Source: Marivirga lumbricoides (GTDB lineage: Bacteria > Bacteroidota > Bacteroidia > Cytophagales > Cyclobacteriaceae). From it: 64,000 nt of DNA. The notes beneath the pieces were generated by a model. It was given only the letters and a program-made list of their open reading frames with translations, made no database searches and was not told where the DNA came from. Made by a program: the position numbers and the translations under genes. Each line of letters opens with the position of its first letter. The first letter of the stretch is position 1. Positions 1-10,606 of this stretch are shown here, in pieces. The stretch covers positions 1 to 64,000 of the forward strand of contig NZ_BMEC01000020.1 in assembly GCF_014636295.1 (NCBI RefSeq), written 5' to 3'.

Positions 1-161
1 ATTTAATGCAAAGATCAAAGCCTTTAGAGCTCAGTTCAGAGGGGTCAAAAACGTAGCTTTCTTCCTCTATAGACTCTCAAGAATCTATGCTTGAAATTAC
101 TACTCCCCAACTTTTCGGGTTGATCCGTATTTTATACTAATGTATGTAAATGCGTGCAAAA

Positions 162-190
162 TAAAAAAGGCTGCCATTGCTGACAGCCTT
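162..190 (-). terminator. Rho-independent terminator after the tRNA-Glu genes
   Basis: Read on the minus strand, AAGGCTG and CAGCCTT form a stem with a short loop, followed by a T-rich run. It lies just downstream of the two minus-strand tRNA-Glu genes and probably ends their transcript. Confidence 0.75.
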
Positions 191-192
191 CG

Positions 193-264
193 TAGCCCGT
201 AGGGGAATCGAACCCCTGTTTCCAGGATGAAAACCTGATATCCTAACCCCTAGATGAACGGGCC
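193..264 (-). tRNA. tRNA-Glu (anticodon TTC), copy 1
   Basis: The minus strand folds as a complete 72-nt tRNA. The acceptor arms GGCCCGT and ACGGGCT pair with one G-U, the anticodon loop reads TTTTCAT, and the T-arm contains GGTTCGATTCC. No CCA is encoded. The copy at 292-363 has the same sequence. Confidence 0.95.
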
Positions 265-291
265 TTATTCCCATGATTCCATTTAAAAAAG

Positions 292-363
292 TAGCCCGTA
301 GGGGAATCGAACCCCTGTTTCCAGGATGAAAACCTGATATCCTAACCCCTAGATGAACGGGCC
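292..363 (-). tRNA. tRNA-Glu (anticodon TTC), copy 2
   Basis: This is identical over its full length to the tRNA-Glu at 193-264. The two are separated by 27 nt and point the same way, so they are probably co-transcribed as a tandem duplicate. Confidence 0.95.
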
Positions 364-447
364 GTTTTTAAATGGAGATGCAAATATAGATGGCTAATTT
401 TTAATTGCAAAACTTCACTGAAAAAAAGATGATATTATTTTTCTTAA

Positions 448-1530
<1,083 letters not shown>

Positions 1531-1554
1531 TAGCTTAAAACATATCTATAAAGT

Positions 1555-1592
1555 AAAAAAGGTATCGACTGCTTAGTCGATACCTTTTTTTA
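1555..1592 (+). terminator. Rho-independent terminator of gapA
   Basis: GGTATCGACT and AGTCGATACC form a perfect 10-bp stem around GCTT. An A-run precedes it and a T-run follows. It lies 30 bp after the gapA stop. Confidence 0.9.
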
Positions 1593-2025
1593 TGCTTTGA
1601 TTTTGAAGAGGATTGATCTTGAAAGATAATTATGGCTTTACCTAATCTTTTTTCTTGATAAAAAAGATACAAAAAATCAAGAAAGTTTAATGCTTCCACT
1701 CTCAAGCCTTACGCTATCCCGCTAAACTTTCGTCCCTCCTGCTTTCGTCTGTTAGGGCAGACGATATGTTATGCAACTTGCATAAAAGAGACATATTTAA
1801 ATGTTTACCAAACAACCATGAATATTAACCAATCAAACTTTTGACTAAAACCAACTTAACTCATCTTCTATAATCACCCTCAGTTGCTTCTTAAAGCAGC
1901 TATATCTACTTATTAGCTAATCCCTTTGTTACTTTGAGATTTATAGCCATCCCTAAATATGTATAAGTTTCTATCGGTAAAATCCCCTTTTAAGAAAGGG
2001 GGAGAGTTCATTCATTTAATAATAA
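1593..2025. other. Gene-free spacer with a dispersed inverted repeat
   Basis: No plausible gene is seen in this 433-bp spacer. It holds the inverted repeat TTTCTTGAT (1651-1659) / ATCAAGAAA (1676-1684), followed by a more GC-rich stretch to about 1760. A related inverted repeat occurs in reverse orientation around 7284-7318, so this looks like one copy of a dispersed intergenic repeat. Confidence 0.6.
1651..1684 (+). repeat. Dispersed inverted repeat, copy 1
   Basis: TTTCTTGAT and ATCAAGAAA are perfect 9-bp arms around an A-rich loop that includes AAAAGATAC. The copy at 7288-7315 on the other strand keeps CTTGAT, AAAAAGAT and ATCAAG in the same order. Confidence 0.55.
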
Positions 2026-4272
2026 TTAACCAAACTTGCCTTTTAAAGCAGCTAATTTAGCCTGAAAATCTCCTTCCGGTGTTTTCTCTTCTCTTTTCTT
2101 TGTGCTGAACTTGCCTTTTGGTCTGCCTTCGCTTTCCTTATTAAAAGGATCTTTCTTCATGGACAATGAAATTCGCTTTCTAGCTTCATCCACTTCCAAA
2201 ACGGTTACCTCTACTTTTTGAGCCACTGAAACTACTTCAGCAGGATTACTTACAAATTTATCAGCCAAATGGCTCACATGCACTAATCCATCCTGGTGTA
2301 CCCCTACATCTACAAAAGCTCCGAAATTAGTGATGTTGGTAATGATGCCCGGTAATTTCATGCCGACTCTCAAGTCACCAATGCTGTTCACCCCTTCTGT
2401 AAAGGTGAATGCTTCAAACTGCTCACGCGGATCACGACCCGGTTTGGCCAATTCCTGCATAATATCTTTTAAAGTAGGCAATCCGATGGTTTCTGTGATA
2501 TATTTTTTCATATCCAGGCGCTCACGCAGTTCTTTGCCTGTCATCAAATCTCTGATGGAAGCCTGTGCATCTTTTGCCATTTGCTCTACAATACTGTAGC
2601 TTTCCGGGTGTACTGCACTGCTATCCAACGGGTTTTCAGCATCACTTATTCTTAAGAAACCAGCTGCCTGCTCATAGGCTTTCTCGCCCAAACGTGGTAC
2701 CTTCTTCAGTTCCTCTTTAGTTTTGAATGGCCCATTCTGATTTCGGTATTCTACTATATTTTGTGCGATTTGTGGACCTAAACCTGAAACATATGTAAGT
2801 AGTTGTTTACTTGCCGTATTTACTTCAACACCTACAGCGTTCACACAGCTCATTACAGTATCGTCCAATCCTGATTTTAAAGCATTTTGATCTACATCAT
2901 GCTGATACTGCCCCACCCCGATTGATTTGGCATCAATTTTAACCAATTCAGCCAGCGGGTCCATCAGCCTTCTACCAATGGAAACTGCACCACGAACAGT
3001 CAGGTCATAATCAGAAAATTCTTCTCTTGCTACGTCCGAGGCAGAATAAACAGAAGCACCACTTTCATTCACCATCACCACTAACACACTTTTAGGTAAT
3101 CCTATTTCATTGATAAACTTTTCAGTTTCCCTTCCTGCTGTACCATTACCGATAGCAATCGCCTCTACATTATATTTATTTACCAGCTGCAGGATTAAAG
3201 CAGCAGATTTTTGCACCTGTCTTTGTGGCTCGTGCGGGAAAATAGCCTCGTTGAATAAGAGCTTGCCCTGCTTATCCAGACACACCAGCTTACAACCTGT
3301 TCTGAAGCCGGGGTCTACCGCCATTACGTTTTTCTGACCTAGTGGGGCGGAAAGCAATAACTGTCTCAAATTTTCAGAGAATACTTTTATAGCCTCCTCA
3401 TCTGCCTTCTTTTTGGTGAGAATACGGATTTCAGTTTCCAATGATGGTTTCAGTAATCTCTTATAAGCATCAGCAATTGTTAGCTTTATTTGCTCCCCTG
3501 CCTCATTTTCATGCTTCACAAAATGTTTTTCCAGGATATAAATCGCTTCATCCTCCTCCGGCTTAATATCCAGCATCAAAATCATCTCTTTCTCACCTCT
3601 TCTCATAGCCAACACCCTGTGCGATGGTGCTGTTTTTACAGGTTCATCCCATTCAAAGTAATCTTTGTACTTGTGCCCTTCCTGCTCTTTACCGGTAAGG
3701 ACTTTTGAATGGAACATTCCTTTTTCATAAAACAGCTTCCTTAAAGCATCTCTTGCTTCAGCATTTTCATTAATCCACTCAGCCATAATATCCCTGGCAC
3801 CATGTAATGCTTCTTCAACAGTTTTAACTTCTTTTTCTTCATCAATGTACTGGCTTGCCTCTGCCTGCACATCAAAATTACCCTGTTCAAAGATCTTTGT
3901 TGCCAAAGGCTCCAGCCCTTTTTCCTTTGCAATTGTACCTTTAGTTCTTCTTTTAGGCTTATAAGGAAGGTAAATATCTTCAAGACGGGCCATTGTTTCT
4001 GCAGCATTTATTTCTTTCTCCAATTCCGGAGTAAGCTTCTCCTGCTCTTTAATTGATTTTAAAATAGCCTCTCTCCTCTTGTCGAGCTCTTCCAGTTGCT
4101 GACTTCTATCACGGATAGCAGCAACTGCTACCTCATCCAAACTGCCAGTCATCTCTTTCCTGTATCGGGAGATAAATGGCACCGTTGCCCCTCCCTCAAT
4201 CAGTTGCACCACTGCTTCTACCTGAGAAGTTTGAACAGATAGTTCGTTGGCTATTTTTTGTATGTTATTCAT
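2026..4272 (-). CDS. tex: Tex-family RNA-binding protein (S1 domain)
   Basis: Tex is a cytoplasmic nucleic-acid-binding protein related to eukaryotic Spt6 and is thought to act in transcription and RNA turnover. The 748-residue length is typical. Domains in order are the N-terminal Tex_N helical region (about 1-190), a YqgF/RNase H-like domain beginning near residue 316 (NVMAVDPGFRTG), helix-hairpin-helix motifs around 490-545 (VSGLGPQIAQNIVEYR), and a C-terminal S1 domain around 634-705 (GIITNITNFGAFVDVGVHQDGLVH). The tail after S1 is lysine-rich, which fits RNA binding. It is the last of three minus-strand genes after the DoxX gene and trpS, with 113 bp between trpS and tex. Confidence 0.95.
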   Translation of the reverse strand: MNNIQKIANELSVQTSQVEAVVQLIEGGATVPFISRYRKEMTGSLDEVAVAAIRDRSQQLEELDKRREAILKSIKEQEKLTPELEKEINAAETMARLEDIYLPYKPKRRTKGTIAKEKGLEPLATKIFEQGNFDVQAEASQYIDEEKEVKTVEEALHGARDIMAEWINENAEARDALRKLFYEKGMFHSKVLTGKEQEGHKYKDYFEWDEPVKTAPSHRVLAMRRGEKEMILMLDIKPEEDEAIYILEKHFVKHENEAGEQIKLTIADAYKRLLKPSLETEIRILTKKKADEEAIKVFSENLRQLLLSAPLGQKNVMAVDPGFRTGCKLVCLDKQGKLLFNEAIFPHEPQRQVQKSAALILQLVNKYNVEAIAIGNGTAGRETEKFINEIGLPKSVLVVMVNESGASVYSASDVAREEFSDYDLTVRGAVSIGRRLMDPLAELVKIDAKSIGVGQYQHDVDQNALKSGLDDTVMSCVNAVGVEVNTASKQLLTYVSGLGPQIAQNIVEYRNQNGPFKTKEELKKVPRLGEKAYEQAAGFLRISDAENPLDSSAVHPESYSIVEQMAKDAQASIRDLMTGKELRERLDMKKYITETIGLPTLKDIMQELAKPGRDPREQFEAFTFTEGVNSIGDLRVGMKLPGIITNITNFGAFVDVGVHQDGLVHVSHLADKFVSNPAEVVSVAQKVEVTVLEVDEARKRISLSMKKDPFNKESEGRPKGKFSTKKREEKTPEGDFQAKLAALKGKFG

Positions 4273-4385
4273 TACTTGTAATTAACTAATTTTATTGTAT
4301 CCGATTTTAATTTCTGCTATTACGTTAGGTCTTATCAGCCTAAGTTGAGCTATTAACTTTTCTAATTACGAAACCCTATTTTATC

Positions 4386-5354
4386 TCAAAAACCTAAAAC
4401 CTTCCTGACTTTTTCCAGCGTTTTATTAGCTATTTCAGAAGCTCTGGCCTCTCCCTTTTTTAGTTTTTTATCCAACTCTCCCGGGTTTTCCATATAGTAA
4501 TTAAAAGCCTCTCTTTCAGCACTGTACTTTTCCACTATCAGCTCATAAAGCTCTTGCTTTGCATGGCCATAACCATAATTACCCCCCTCATAGTTCTTCC
4601 GCATCTGCTGATTTTGTTCTTCGCTACCCAATAGCTTATAAATATTATAAACATTGCAATTATCAGGGTTTTTAGGTTCTTCCATAGGGGTACTATCTGT
4701 AATGATAGCCATTACTCTTTTACGCAACTTTTTATCAGGAAGAAAGATATCTATGGTATTCCCGTAGGACTTGCTCATTTTTTGCCCGTCTGTACCAGGA
4801 ATGGTCATGATGTTCTCATCAATTTTAGCTTCCGGTAAAACAAACGTATCGCCCATTTGGTGATTAAAACGTGAAGCCACATCACGGGTAATTTCAATAT
4901 GTTGCATCTGATCTTTACCTACAGGCACAAACTCGGCATCATATAATAATATGTCGGCAGCCATAAGCATAGGGTAGCTAAACAATCCGGAATTAACATC
5001 GGCAAGCCTGTCGGCCTTATCTTTAAAAGAGTGTGCCAGTGTTAATCGCTGGAAAGGGAAAAAGCAGCTTAAGTACCATGCAAGTTCAGTTGTTTGAGGT
5101 ACTCTTGATTGTCTGTATAAAAGGTTTTTTTCTGTATCAAACCCAAAAGCAAGCCATGCAGCTGCCACAGCATTAACATTATCAATTCTGCTTTGTGCAT
5201 CCTTAATAGTAGTAAGAGAATGCAAATCTGCTATAAAGAAAAAAGATTCATTTTTAGGATCCTGAGACAACCTGATAGCTGGGATGATGGCTCCTAAAAG
5301 ATTCCCTAAATGGGGTTTTCCTGAACTTTGGATACCTGTTAATATTCGTGACAT
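4386..5354 (-). CDS. trpS: Tryptophan-tRNA ligase
   Basis: This class I aminoacyl-tRNA synthetase charges tRNA-Trp with tryptophan in the cytoplasm. The 322-residue product has normal length. The HIGH-type signature appears as GKPHLGNL near residues 12-19, and the KMSKS loop as GQKMSKSYGN near 190. The start MSRILTGIQ is the usual family N-terminus. It lies 24 bp downstream of the DoxX gene and may share its transcript. Confidence 0.96.
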   Translation of the reverse strand: MSRILTGIQSSGKPHLGNLLGAIIPAIRLSQDPKNESFFFIADLHSLTTIKDAQSRIDNVNAVAAAWLAFGFDTEKNLLYRQSRVPQTTELAWYLSCFFPFQRLTLAHSFKDKADRLADVNSGLFSYPMLMAADILLYDAEFVPVGKDQMQHIEITRDVASRFNHQMGDTFVLPEAKIDENIMTIPGTDGQKMSKSYGNTIDIFLPDKKLRKRVMAIITDSTPMEEPKNPDNCNVYNIYKLLGSEEQNQQMRKNYEGGNYGYGHAKQELYELIVEKYSAEREAFNYYMENPGELDKKLKKGEARASEIANKTLEKVRKVLGF

Positions 5355-5378
5355 GCTTATTTTTTTACTTACTCTAAA

Positions 5379-5756
5379 TTATTTTCTTCTATAATTATCG
5401 ATACTGTATTTACCGGGGCCACTTAAAGCTGCCACCAAAAACAAAGCTAAATATAACAATCCAAACTCTTTGTTCGAAAATGGATCAGCCCCGTGGACAA
5501 TAAAGACAGCTACCAACATAGTAAATGCTAATGGTATAGCTACCCAGCGAGTAAATAAGCCTAAGATAAGTAATATTGAGCAGCCAAATTCTGCCAGTAC
5601 GGTTAATATTAATGAAAGCTCCTGCCCCATTCCTATAGGATCTGCAAAAGCAAAATCACCAGCAATTAATTTGAGAAATTTAGGATATCCGTGGGTTAAC
5701 ATCATTGCTCCTGCTGCTATCCTTACAATCAGGAGGCTAATATTAGCATTCTTCAT
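5379..5756 (-). CDS. DoxX-family inner-membrane protein
   Basis: This 125-residue protein has about four membrane segments, a glycine-rich first helix with LTHGYPKFLK, and a basic tail (DNYRRK). That is the pattern of the DoxX family of small membrane proteins, whose members have been linked to quinone-coupled oxidation or redox homeostasis. The exact role cannot be told from sequence. It starts a minus-strand group with trpS 24 bp behind it; this pairing need not be functional. Confidence 0.85.
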   Translation of the reverse strand: MKNANISLLIVRIAAGAMMLTHGYPKFLKLIAGDFAFADPIGMGQELSLILTVLAEFGCSILLILGLFTRWVAIPLAFTMLVAVFIVHGADPFSNKEFGLLYLALFLVAALSGPGKYSIDNYRRK

Positions 5757-5940
5757 AATTTATATTAAGTTATTTATTGTGTTTCAGAAAGTATTTAATT
5801 GAGATATTGAATCACATGTTCATACAATTAAGCTTATATATATTTTCACCCTCGTATGAAATCAGCAACATCTACGTTATAATCATTCAAGCATCAGAGA
5901 AGAAATGTTTAACTTCGCGTTATTAATAAAAAACGAATTT

Positions 5941-7041
5941 ATGAAGAATAATCATTTGCTTAGGAATACTATCAGTATTGTTTTTGCATTTTTTTTCCAC
6001 AATTTCATTTTCGCACAACAAAATGAAAATAAAATTATATTTCCTGAGGAATCGTACAATTTTGGCACACTTCAGGAGTCTGATGGAGAAGTGCAGCATA
6101 CCTTCAAATTCGTTAATGTAGGAAGTGACTCATTAAAATTAGTAGATGTTCAAAGCTCCTGCGGTTGCACTACTCCTTATTGGGAGAAAACAGCATTACT
6201 ACCAGGAGACACAGGACACATAGTAGTGGCATTTAATCCACTTAATAAACCAGGAGGTTTTGAAAAAACTGTCACTGTAACCAGCAATGGAACACCTCCA
6301 ATTTCATTATTGACTATATCTGGTTTTGTAGAACCCAGATCACTTACCATTGAAGACAAACTTCCTTTTGCCATTGGTGATTTAAGGTTTAAAAGCCAGT
6401 ATTTGAATTTCGGAACTATTACTACTGAAAAACCGGTACAGAAGAGCTTTGCATTTTTTAATCAGTCTGAAGACACTATTTCCTTTCTGGAAAGACAAGT
6501 TGCAGGGGATTTTATCCAGTTACAACTCTCTCCAAAAGTTGTTCCTCCGAAAAGTTACGGGCAGCTAATGGTTACATATATAACGAAAAAGAGGAATGAC
6601 TTTGGCTTTCTGAATGATCAGATCATGCTCTTTACTGATGAAGATAAGGACCACTATAAAGCATTGTCGATAATAGCCACAGTAATGGAATATTTCCCTC
6701 CTATGACGGAAAGGGAGCTTGCCAGAGCTCCACGGCTTCAGGTTGAAGAAGATACTTATGATTTCGGGCATGTAAATGTGGGCGAGGTGCTTACACATAG
6801 TTTTCTGATTCAGAATACAGGAAAAGACAAGCTGAACATCAGGAAGATGAAGCCTACCTGCAATTGTTTGCAAACTGAGTTGAAAGAGAGGGATTTTAAA
6901 GGAGGCAGCACAGGTGAAATCAAAGTAACTTTTGACACCGCAGGAACAGGTGGCTCACAGGTAAAAAGAGTAACTGTTTTCTCCAACGATCCTAGAAAAC
7001 CCGCTAAAGATTTAATTCTTAAGGCTTACGTGAGGGAGTAG
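5941..7041 (+). CDS. Exported protein with two DUF1573 domains
   Basis: I chose the ATG at 5941 because it gives a clean signal peptide (MKNNHLLRN, a hydrophobic stretch, then FAQQ). A longer frame from 5905 adds 12 residues. The 366-residue product has two DUF1573 Ig-like domains of the type that begins YNFGTLQ or YDFGHVNVGE. Each carries a conserved Cys pair, CGCTT in the first and CNCL in the last. Such proteins are abundant in Bacteroidota envelopes; the function is not established. It is monocistronic and divergent from the DoxX gene. Confidence 0.85.
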   Translation: MKNNHLLRNTISIVFAFFFHNFIFAQQNENKIIFPEESYNFGTLQESDGEVQHTFKFVNVGSDSLKLVDVQSSCGCTTPYWEKTALLPGDTGHIVVAFNPLNKPGGFEKTVTVTSNGTPPISLLTISGFVEPRSLTIEDKLPFAIGDLRFKSQYLNFGTITTEKPVQKSFAFFNQSEDTISFLERQVAGDFIQLQLSPKVVPPKSYGQLMVTYITKKRNDFGFLNDQIMLFTDEDKDHYKALSIIATVMEYFPPMTERELARAPRLQVEEDTYDFGHVNVGEVLTHSFLIQNTGKDKLNIRKMKPTCNCLQTELKERDFKGGSTGEIKVTFDTAGTGGSQVKRVTVFSNDPRKPAKDLILKAYVRE

Positions 7042-7287
7042 AGGTTTAATTAATAATTAGGAATTGGTTAATTGGTAATTGGTTAATTGGGAGTTAGCGA
7101 AATAGTCATTTGTTAATTATTGCAAGATTCAGATTAAAGAGGATGCTCATGATAAATACTGCACTGTTGGATAACAAATAATATCCCGATCGTTCTCTGT
7201 ACAAGTCTTGCTAAAACCGAGCGGGCTGGTGACAAAAAGGCGGGGAGCGCGTTGAATTGTAGCGTGGGAGCCAGCCAGCTGGCGGAT

Positions 7288-7315
7288 CTTGATTTTTTGC
7301 ATCTTTTTGATCAAG
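7288..7315 (-). repeat. Dispersed inverted repeat, copy 2
   Basis: Read on the minus strand, CTTGATC, AAAAAGATGC and ATCAAGATCC follow the same order as the repeat at 1651-1684. The loop is likewise A-rich. Its flanks are GC-rich and contain CCAGCTGGC, unlike the genes on either side. Confidence 0.5.
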
Positions 7316-7425
7316 TCATCGCAGTCCTTTGAACTGAACCTCAAAAGAGATAACAAAACTTTTCTTACGATAGAAAATAGTGTTGATGCTTTTAGTTTTC
7401 TGCTAATCTTAAGCAGTGTGGCTGT

Positions 7426-7443
7426 CCCAGCCAGCTGGCTGGG
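7426..7443. repeat. Perfect 18-bp palindrome
   Basis: CCCAGCCAGCTGGCTGGG reads the same on both strands. A partial copy (CCAGCCAGCTGGC) occurs at 7271-7283. It is not next to any promoter that I can recognise. Confidence 0.6.
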
Positions 7444-7730
7444 ACTACAGGGGTGTTTTACGAGATAGAATAGTTTTCAATTGAAGGAAATCAAGTCTTG
7501 TTATATAGTAGCAAAAAGATAAAGAATAAAATCTTGTTTAAAATGCCTTAAAGCGTAATTGAAACCTCAATATCTTGCAAAATTTCTCTTTTTTTGAGGT
7601 TTTATACTTAGTTTTCCTATTTAAGGTTAGTATATCTGGTTTTTGAGTTCAATTTCATTTTCCATGAGTAGCCTAAAGAATTAATCGTTAGTAGTTAGCT
7701 TTTCGTAATTAACCCATTCGTAATTTATAA

Positions 7731-9083
7731 TTAATTGGAGAGAATAGTTTCTTTAAGCTGGTCATTGAAGTAGATTTCCTTTTTCTGAAGCTTTTTATTT
7801 TCACTATAATAAAGCCATTCCTCTACCTTTTTATCACCTGCATATTTGCCTTCAATCGCTATAGTTCCATTAGGGTGGTACTTGAGGTATTCACCATGCA
7901 GCTTACCAAACTTGTAGATTTTAGAAGACAATTTATTCCCATTTTCATAGTAAGTCTGTTCTATACCTGTCTTTTTGCCTGCCTTGTAATCAGCTTCTGA
8001 TTTTACGTTTCCATTCTCATGGAAGCTGATAACCGTACCTTCCAGCATTCCATTGCTGTAATTCTCTACTTTTTTCTCGGTGCCACTCTCATAATAATAT
8101 TTCCATTCTCCTTCAGGAGCATCATTTCTGAAATAGACTACAGATTTACTTTTGCCAGAAGGGTAAAAAGTAGTTACTTCTTTATTTTGCTGTTCCTGAC
8201 TGTATACTGTTGAGGAAATCAGTACGCTATCTTCTGTAAATTCTTTTACCTCCCCTGTTAAAAATCCATCCTTGTAGTTTCTAAGGGTTTTAATATTTCC
8301 ATTTGGATAGTAACTGATATTAATACCATTCAATTTCCCATTGCGATAATTACTTTCAAGCAGCAAATTCCCTTCCTGATCGTAACTCTTAAGCTCTCCT
8401 GATTTTTTACCTTTCACATTTTCAAAGACTGTTTGCGCCTGTCCATTTTCATAAAAGGTTTTAAAGGTACCATTGAGATCTCCATTAATATAGGTTTCAA
8501 CAGTTTCTAAATTGCCATTAGGGTAGTATCTCTCGGAAACACCATTGGGCTTACCATTTTTATAGTTGATTTTTTGCTGAATTTTACCATCAGGATAGTA
8601 CTCCAACACCAGGCCATCGGGTTTTCCCTTTAAAAAGCTGCTTTCACTTTTCATTTTTCCCGATTCATAATAAAGAATGATTTTACCATTCAGTGTGTCG
8701 TTTACAAAGGTAGCTTCCTGAATTTTATTGCCTTCTTCACCATATACAATTGTTTTTCCAGTCCTTTTACCTTCTTTATAAGTGGTAGAGCGCATCAGTT
8801 TCCCATCGGGATAATACATTTCAAATTCTCCGATTTCCTTACCATTCTTAAATTCTCCTTCGGCAAGCAATTCCCCCGTATCGTAAAATTTTTTGTATGT
8901 CCCCTCTATCTGAGAAGTGTCATTATTGGCAATATAAAAAACCTCTTTAGGCATAGTGCGGGCACTATCGTAGTAAAAGGTTAGTTTTTTCAGCTTTTGA
9001 CCTATAGCGAATTGACCGAAGAGCAAAAGGCTTAGTGAAAGAATGAAGGTTTTAGGTATAAAGCTAAGGCTGGAAGAGATCAA
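7731..9083 (-). CDS. Exported MORN-2 (YwqK-like) repeat protein
   Basis: The 450-residue product begins with a signal peptide (to about residue 28, FAIGQ). The rest is about fifteen repeats of the form YYPDGKL...YKNGKxxG, the MORN_2/YwqK antitoxin-like repeat. These repeats form an extended beta structure on the cell surface or in the periplasm. The 'antitoxin' family name comes from distant homologues, and no toxin gene adjoins it here. It is monocistronic. I assign no more specific function. Confidence 0.85.
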   Translation of the reverse strand: MISSSLSFIPKTFILSLSLLLFGQFAIGQKLKKLTFYYDSARTMPKEVFYIANNDTSQIEGTYKKFYDTGELLAEGEFKNGKEIGEFEMYYPDGKLMRSTTYKEGKRTGKTIVYGEEGNKIQEATFVNDTLNGKIILYYESGKMKSESSFLKGKPDGLVLEYYPDGKIQQKINYKNGKPNGVSERYYPNGNLETVETYINGDLNGTFKTFYENGQAQTVFENVKGKKSGELKSYDQEGNLLLESNYRNGKLNGINISYYPNGNIKTLRNYKDGFLTGEVKEFTEDSVLISSTVYSQEQQNKEVTTFYPSGKSKSVVYFRNDAPEGEWKYYYESGTEKKVENYSNGMLEGTVISFHENGNVKSEADYKAGKKTGIEQTYYENGNKLSSKIYKFGKLHGEYLKYHPNGTIAIEGKYAGDKKVEEWLYYSENKKLQKKEIYFNDQLKETILSN

Positions 9084-9204
9084 TGGTTTTTTATTTTAAA
9101 ATTTTTGGTATACTATAACAAATTAACTTCACAACGTGAAAATGCTGAAAATAGTCCACATAAACAGCAGAAAACGAAATTATGTTCCTCAGTGGAAAAT
9201 GCAA

Positions 9205-9248
9205 ATAAAAAAATCCCGGCTCCTATTCTATTTTTAGGAAACCGGGAT
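9205..9248 (-). terminator. Rho-independent terminator of the thiolase gene
   Basis: On the minus strand ATCCCGGTTTCCTA and TAGGAGCCGGGAT form a long stem around an A-rich loop, followed by TTTTTTATTT. It starts about 37 bp after the thiolase stop codon. Confidence 0.85.
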
Positions 9249-9284
9249 AAAGGTATATAATGCTAATATAAAACTAGCTGCTTT

Positions 9285-10463
9285 TTACATTTTTTCAATT
9301 ACGATAGCGGAAGCACCTCCACCACCGTTACAAATACCGGCTACACCTATATTACCATTTTTATTGCGCAACACAGAATGCAAAGTAGCCATAATTCTTG
9401 CTCCTGAAGCTCCAAGCGGATGACCTAAAGCAACCGCACCACCAAATACATTTACCTTAGAAGGATCAAGATTTAATTGCTGATTATTCGCTAATGCCAC
9501 GGCTGAAAACGCTTCATTAATCTCGAAATAATCTACATCTTCTTTAGAAACACCTGCTCTTTTCATAGCAATAGGAATAGCCAGTGAAGGGGCAGTGGTA
9601 AACCAGATCGGGTCCTGAGCTGCATCTCCAAATCCCCTGATTTTAGCAATTGGTTTTAATCCCAGAGCTTCTGCTTTCTCCTTGCTCATTAAAATAAGTG
9701 CTGATGCTCCATCATTAATAGTAGATGCATTAGCAGCTGTTACAGTTCCTTCTTTTGAGAAAACCGGCCTCAAATTCGGTATCTTATCGAAGCTTACATT
9801 TTTGTACTCCTCATCCTCACTCACCAAGATAGGATCACCTTTCCTCTGAGGCACTTCAACAGGTACTATTTCATCTTTAAAATGACCAGCCTCTGTAGCA
9901 GCAGCCACTCTTTTGTAAGAATTAATTGCGTATTCATCCTGCATTTCACGGGAAATATTCATTTCTTTAGCCGTATTATCTGCACAATTTCCCATTGGAA
10001 ACTTGTTATACACTTCCCATAAACCATCTTTCAACAAGCCATCTACCAGCTCTCCATTTCCATATTTATAACCATATCTGGCCTTAGGAATATAGTAAGG
10101 AATGTTAGACATGCTTTCCATACCCCCTGCAACAATGGTATCTGCATGGCCCAGCATAATGCTTTGCGCACCAAACATTACAGATTTCATTCCTGAAGAA
10201 CACACTTTATTTACGGTAGTGCATGGCACATTAAAACCAAGTCCGGCACCTATAGCTGCCTGCCTGGCAGGAGCCTGCCCCAAGTTAGCAGAAACCACAT
10301 TTCCCATAAATACTTCATCTACTTCTTTCGCATCAACATTTGCTTTGGACAGAGCCCCTTTAATAGCTGCTGAACCTAACTCAATGGCTGTGAGGCTTGA
10401 TAAACTTCCTCCAAAACTACCAATTGGCGTTCTAACTGCTGATATAATATATACTTCTTTCAT
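9285..10463 (-). CDS. Acetyl-CoA C-acetyltransferase (thiolase)
   Basis: Thiolases catalyse reversible condensation of two acetyl-CoA to acetoacetyl-CoA, or thiolytic cleavage in beta-oxidation and ketone metabolism. The 392-residue length is typical. The acyl-accepting Cys lies in NKVCSSGMKS near residue 88. The catalytic His lies in GHPLGASGAR near 347, and the second Cys in GICNGGGGAS near 377. The start MKEVYIISAVRTPIGSF is the standard family N-terminus. It is monocistronic with a strong terminator. Biosynthetic and degradative thiolases cannot be told apart from this alone. Confidence 0.95.
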   Translation of the reverse strand: MKEVYIISAVRTPIGSFGGSLSSLTAIELGSAAIKGALSKANVDAKEVDEVFMGNVVSANLGQAPARQAAIGAGLGFNVPCTTVNKVCSSGMKSVMFGAQSIMLGHADTIVAGGMESMSNIPYYIPKARYGYKYGNGELVDGLLKDGLWEVYNKFPMGNCADNTAKEMNISREMQDEYAINSYKRVAAATEAGHFKDEIVPVEVPQRKGDPILVSEDEEYKNVSFDKIPNLRPVFSKEGTVTAANASTINDGASALILMSKEKAEALGLKPIAKIRGFGDAAQDPIWFTTAPSLAIPIAMKRAGVSKEDVDYFEINEAFSAVALANNQQLNLDPSKVNVFGGAVALGHPLGASGARIMATLHSVLRNKNGNIGVAGICNGGGGASAIVIEKM

Positions 10464-10567
10464 TCTATTGATATTAATTTATTAAAATTTAATTTATACA
10501 ATTCCTCAATTTAGAGTAACAAACGTTTGCTTAATTAAACAGATTAGTAAGCGCATTTTCAATTAAA

Positions 10568-10600
10568 CGAAAAAGGCCAGTGACAAATACTGACCTTTAA
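10568..10600 (-). terminator. Terminator of the VWA-TPR gene pair
   Basis: On the minus strand AAAGGTCAGT and ACTGGCCTTT form a 10-bp stem with one G-T mismatch, followed by TTTTC. It lies directly behind the TPR gene. Confidence 0.75.
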
Positions 10601-10606
10601 AAATGT

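Larger units (their letters stand above)
7042..7730. other. 689-bp spacer with short repeats and palindromes
   Basis: I see no convincing gene. The stretch contains an AT-rich tandem of AATTGGT/TAATTGGT units (7062-7090), a reversed copy of the CTTGAT...ATCAAG repeat (7288-7315), and two copies of CCAGCCAGCTGGC (7271 and 7427). The second copy lies inside a perfect 18-bp palindrome at 7426-7443. A 69-codon frame across 7147-7356 overlaps these repeats and is not credible. Confidence 0.55.

Noticed and set aside
7147-7356. 69-codon minus-strand frame
   Set aside because: It overlaps dispersed repeats and has no recognisable features.
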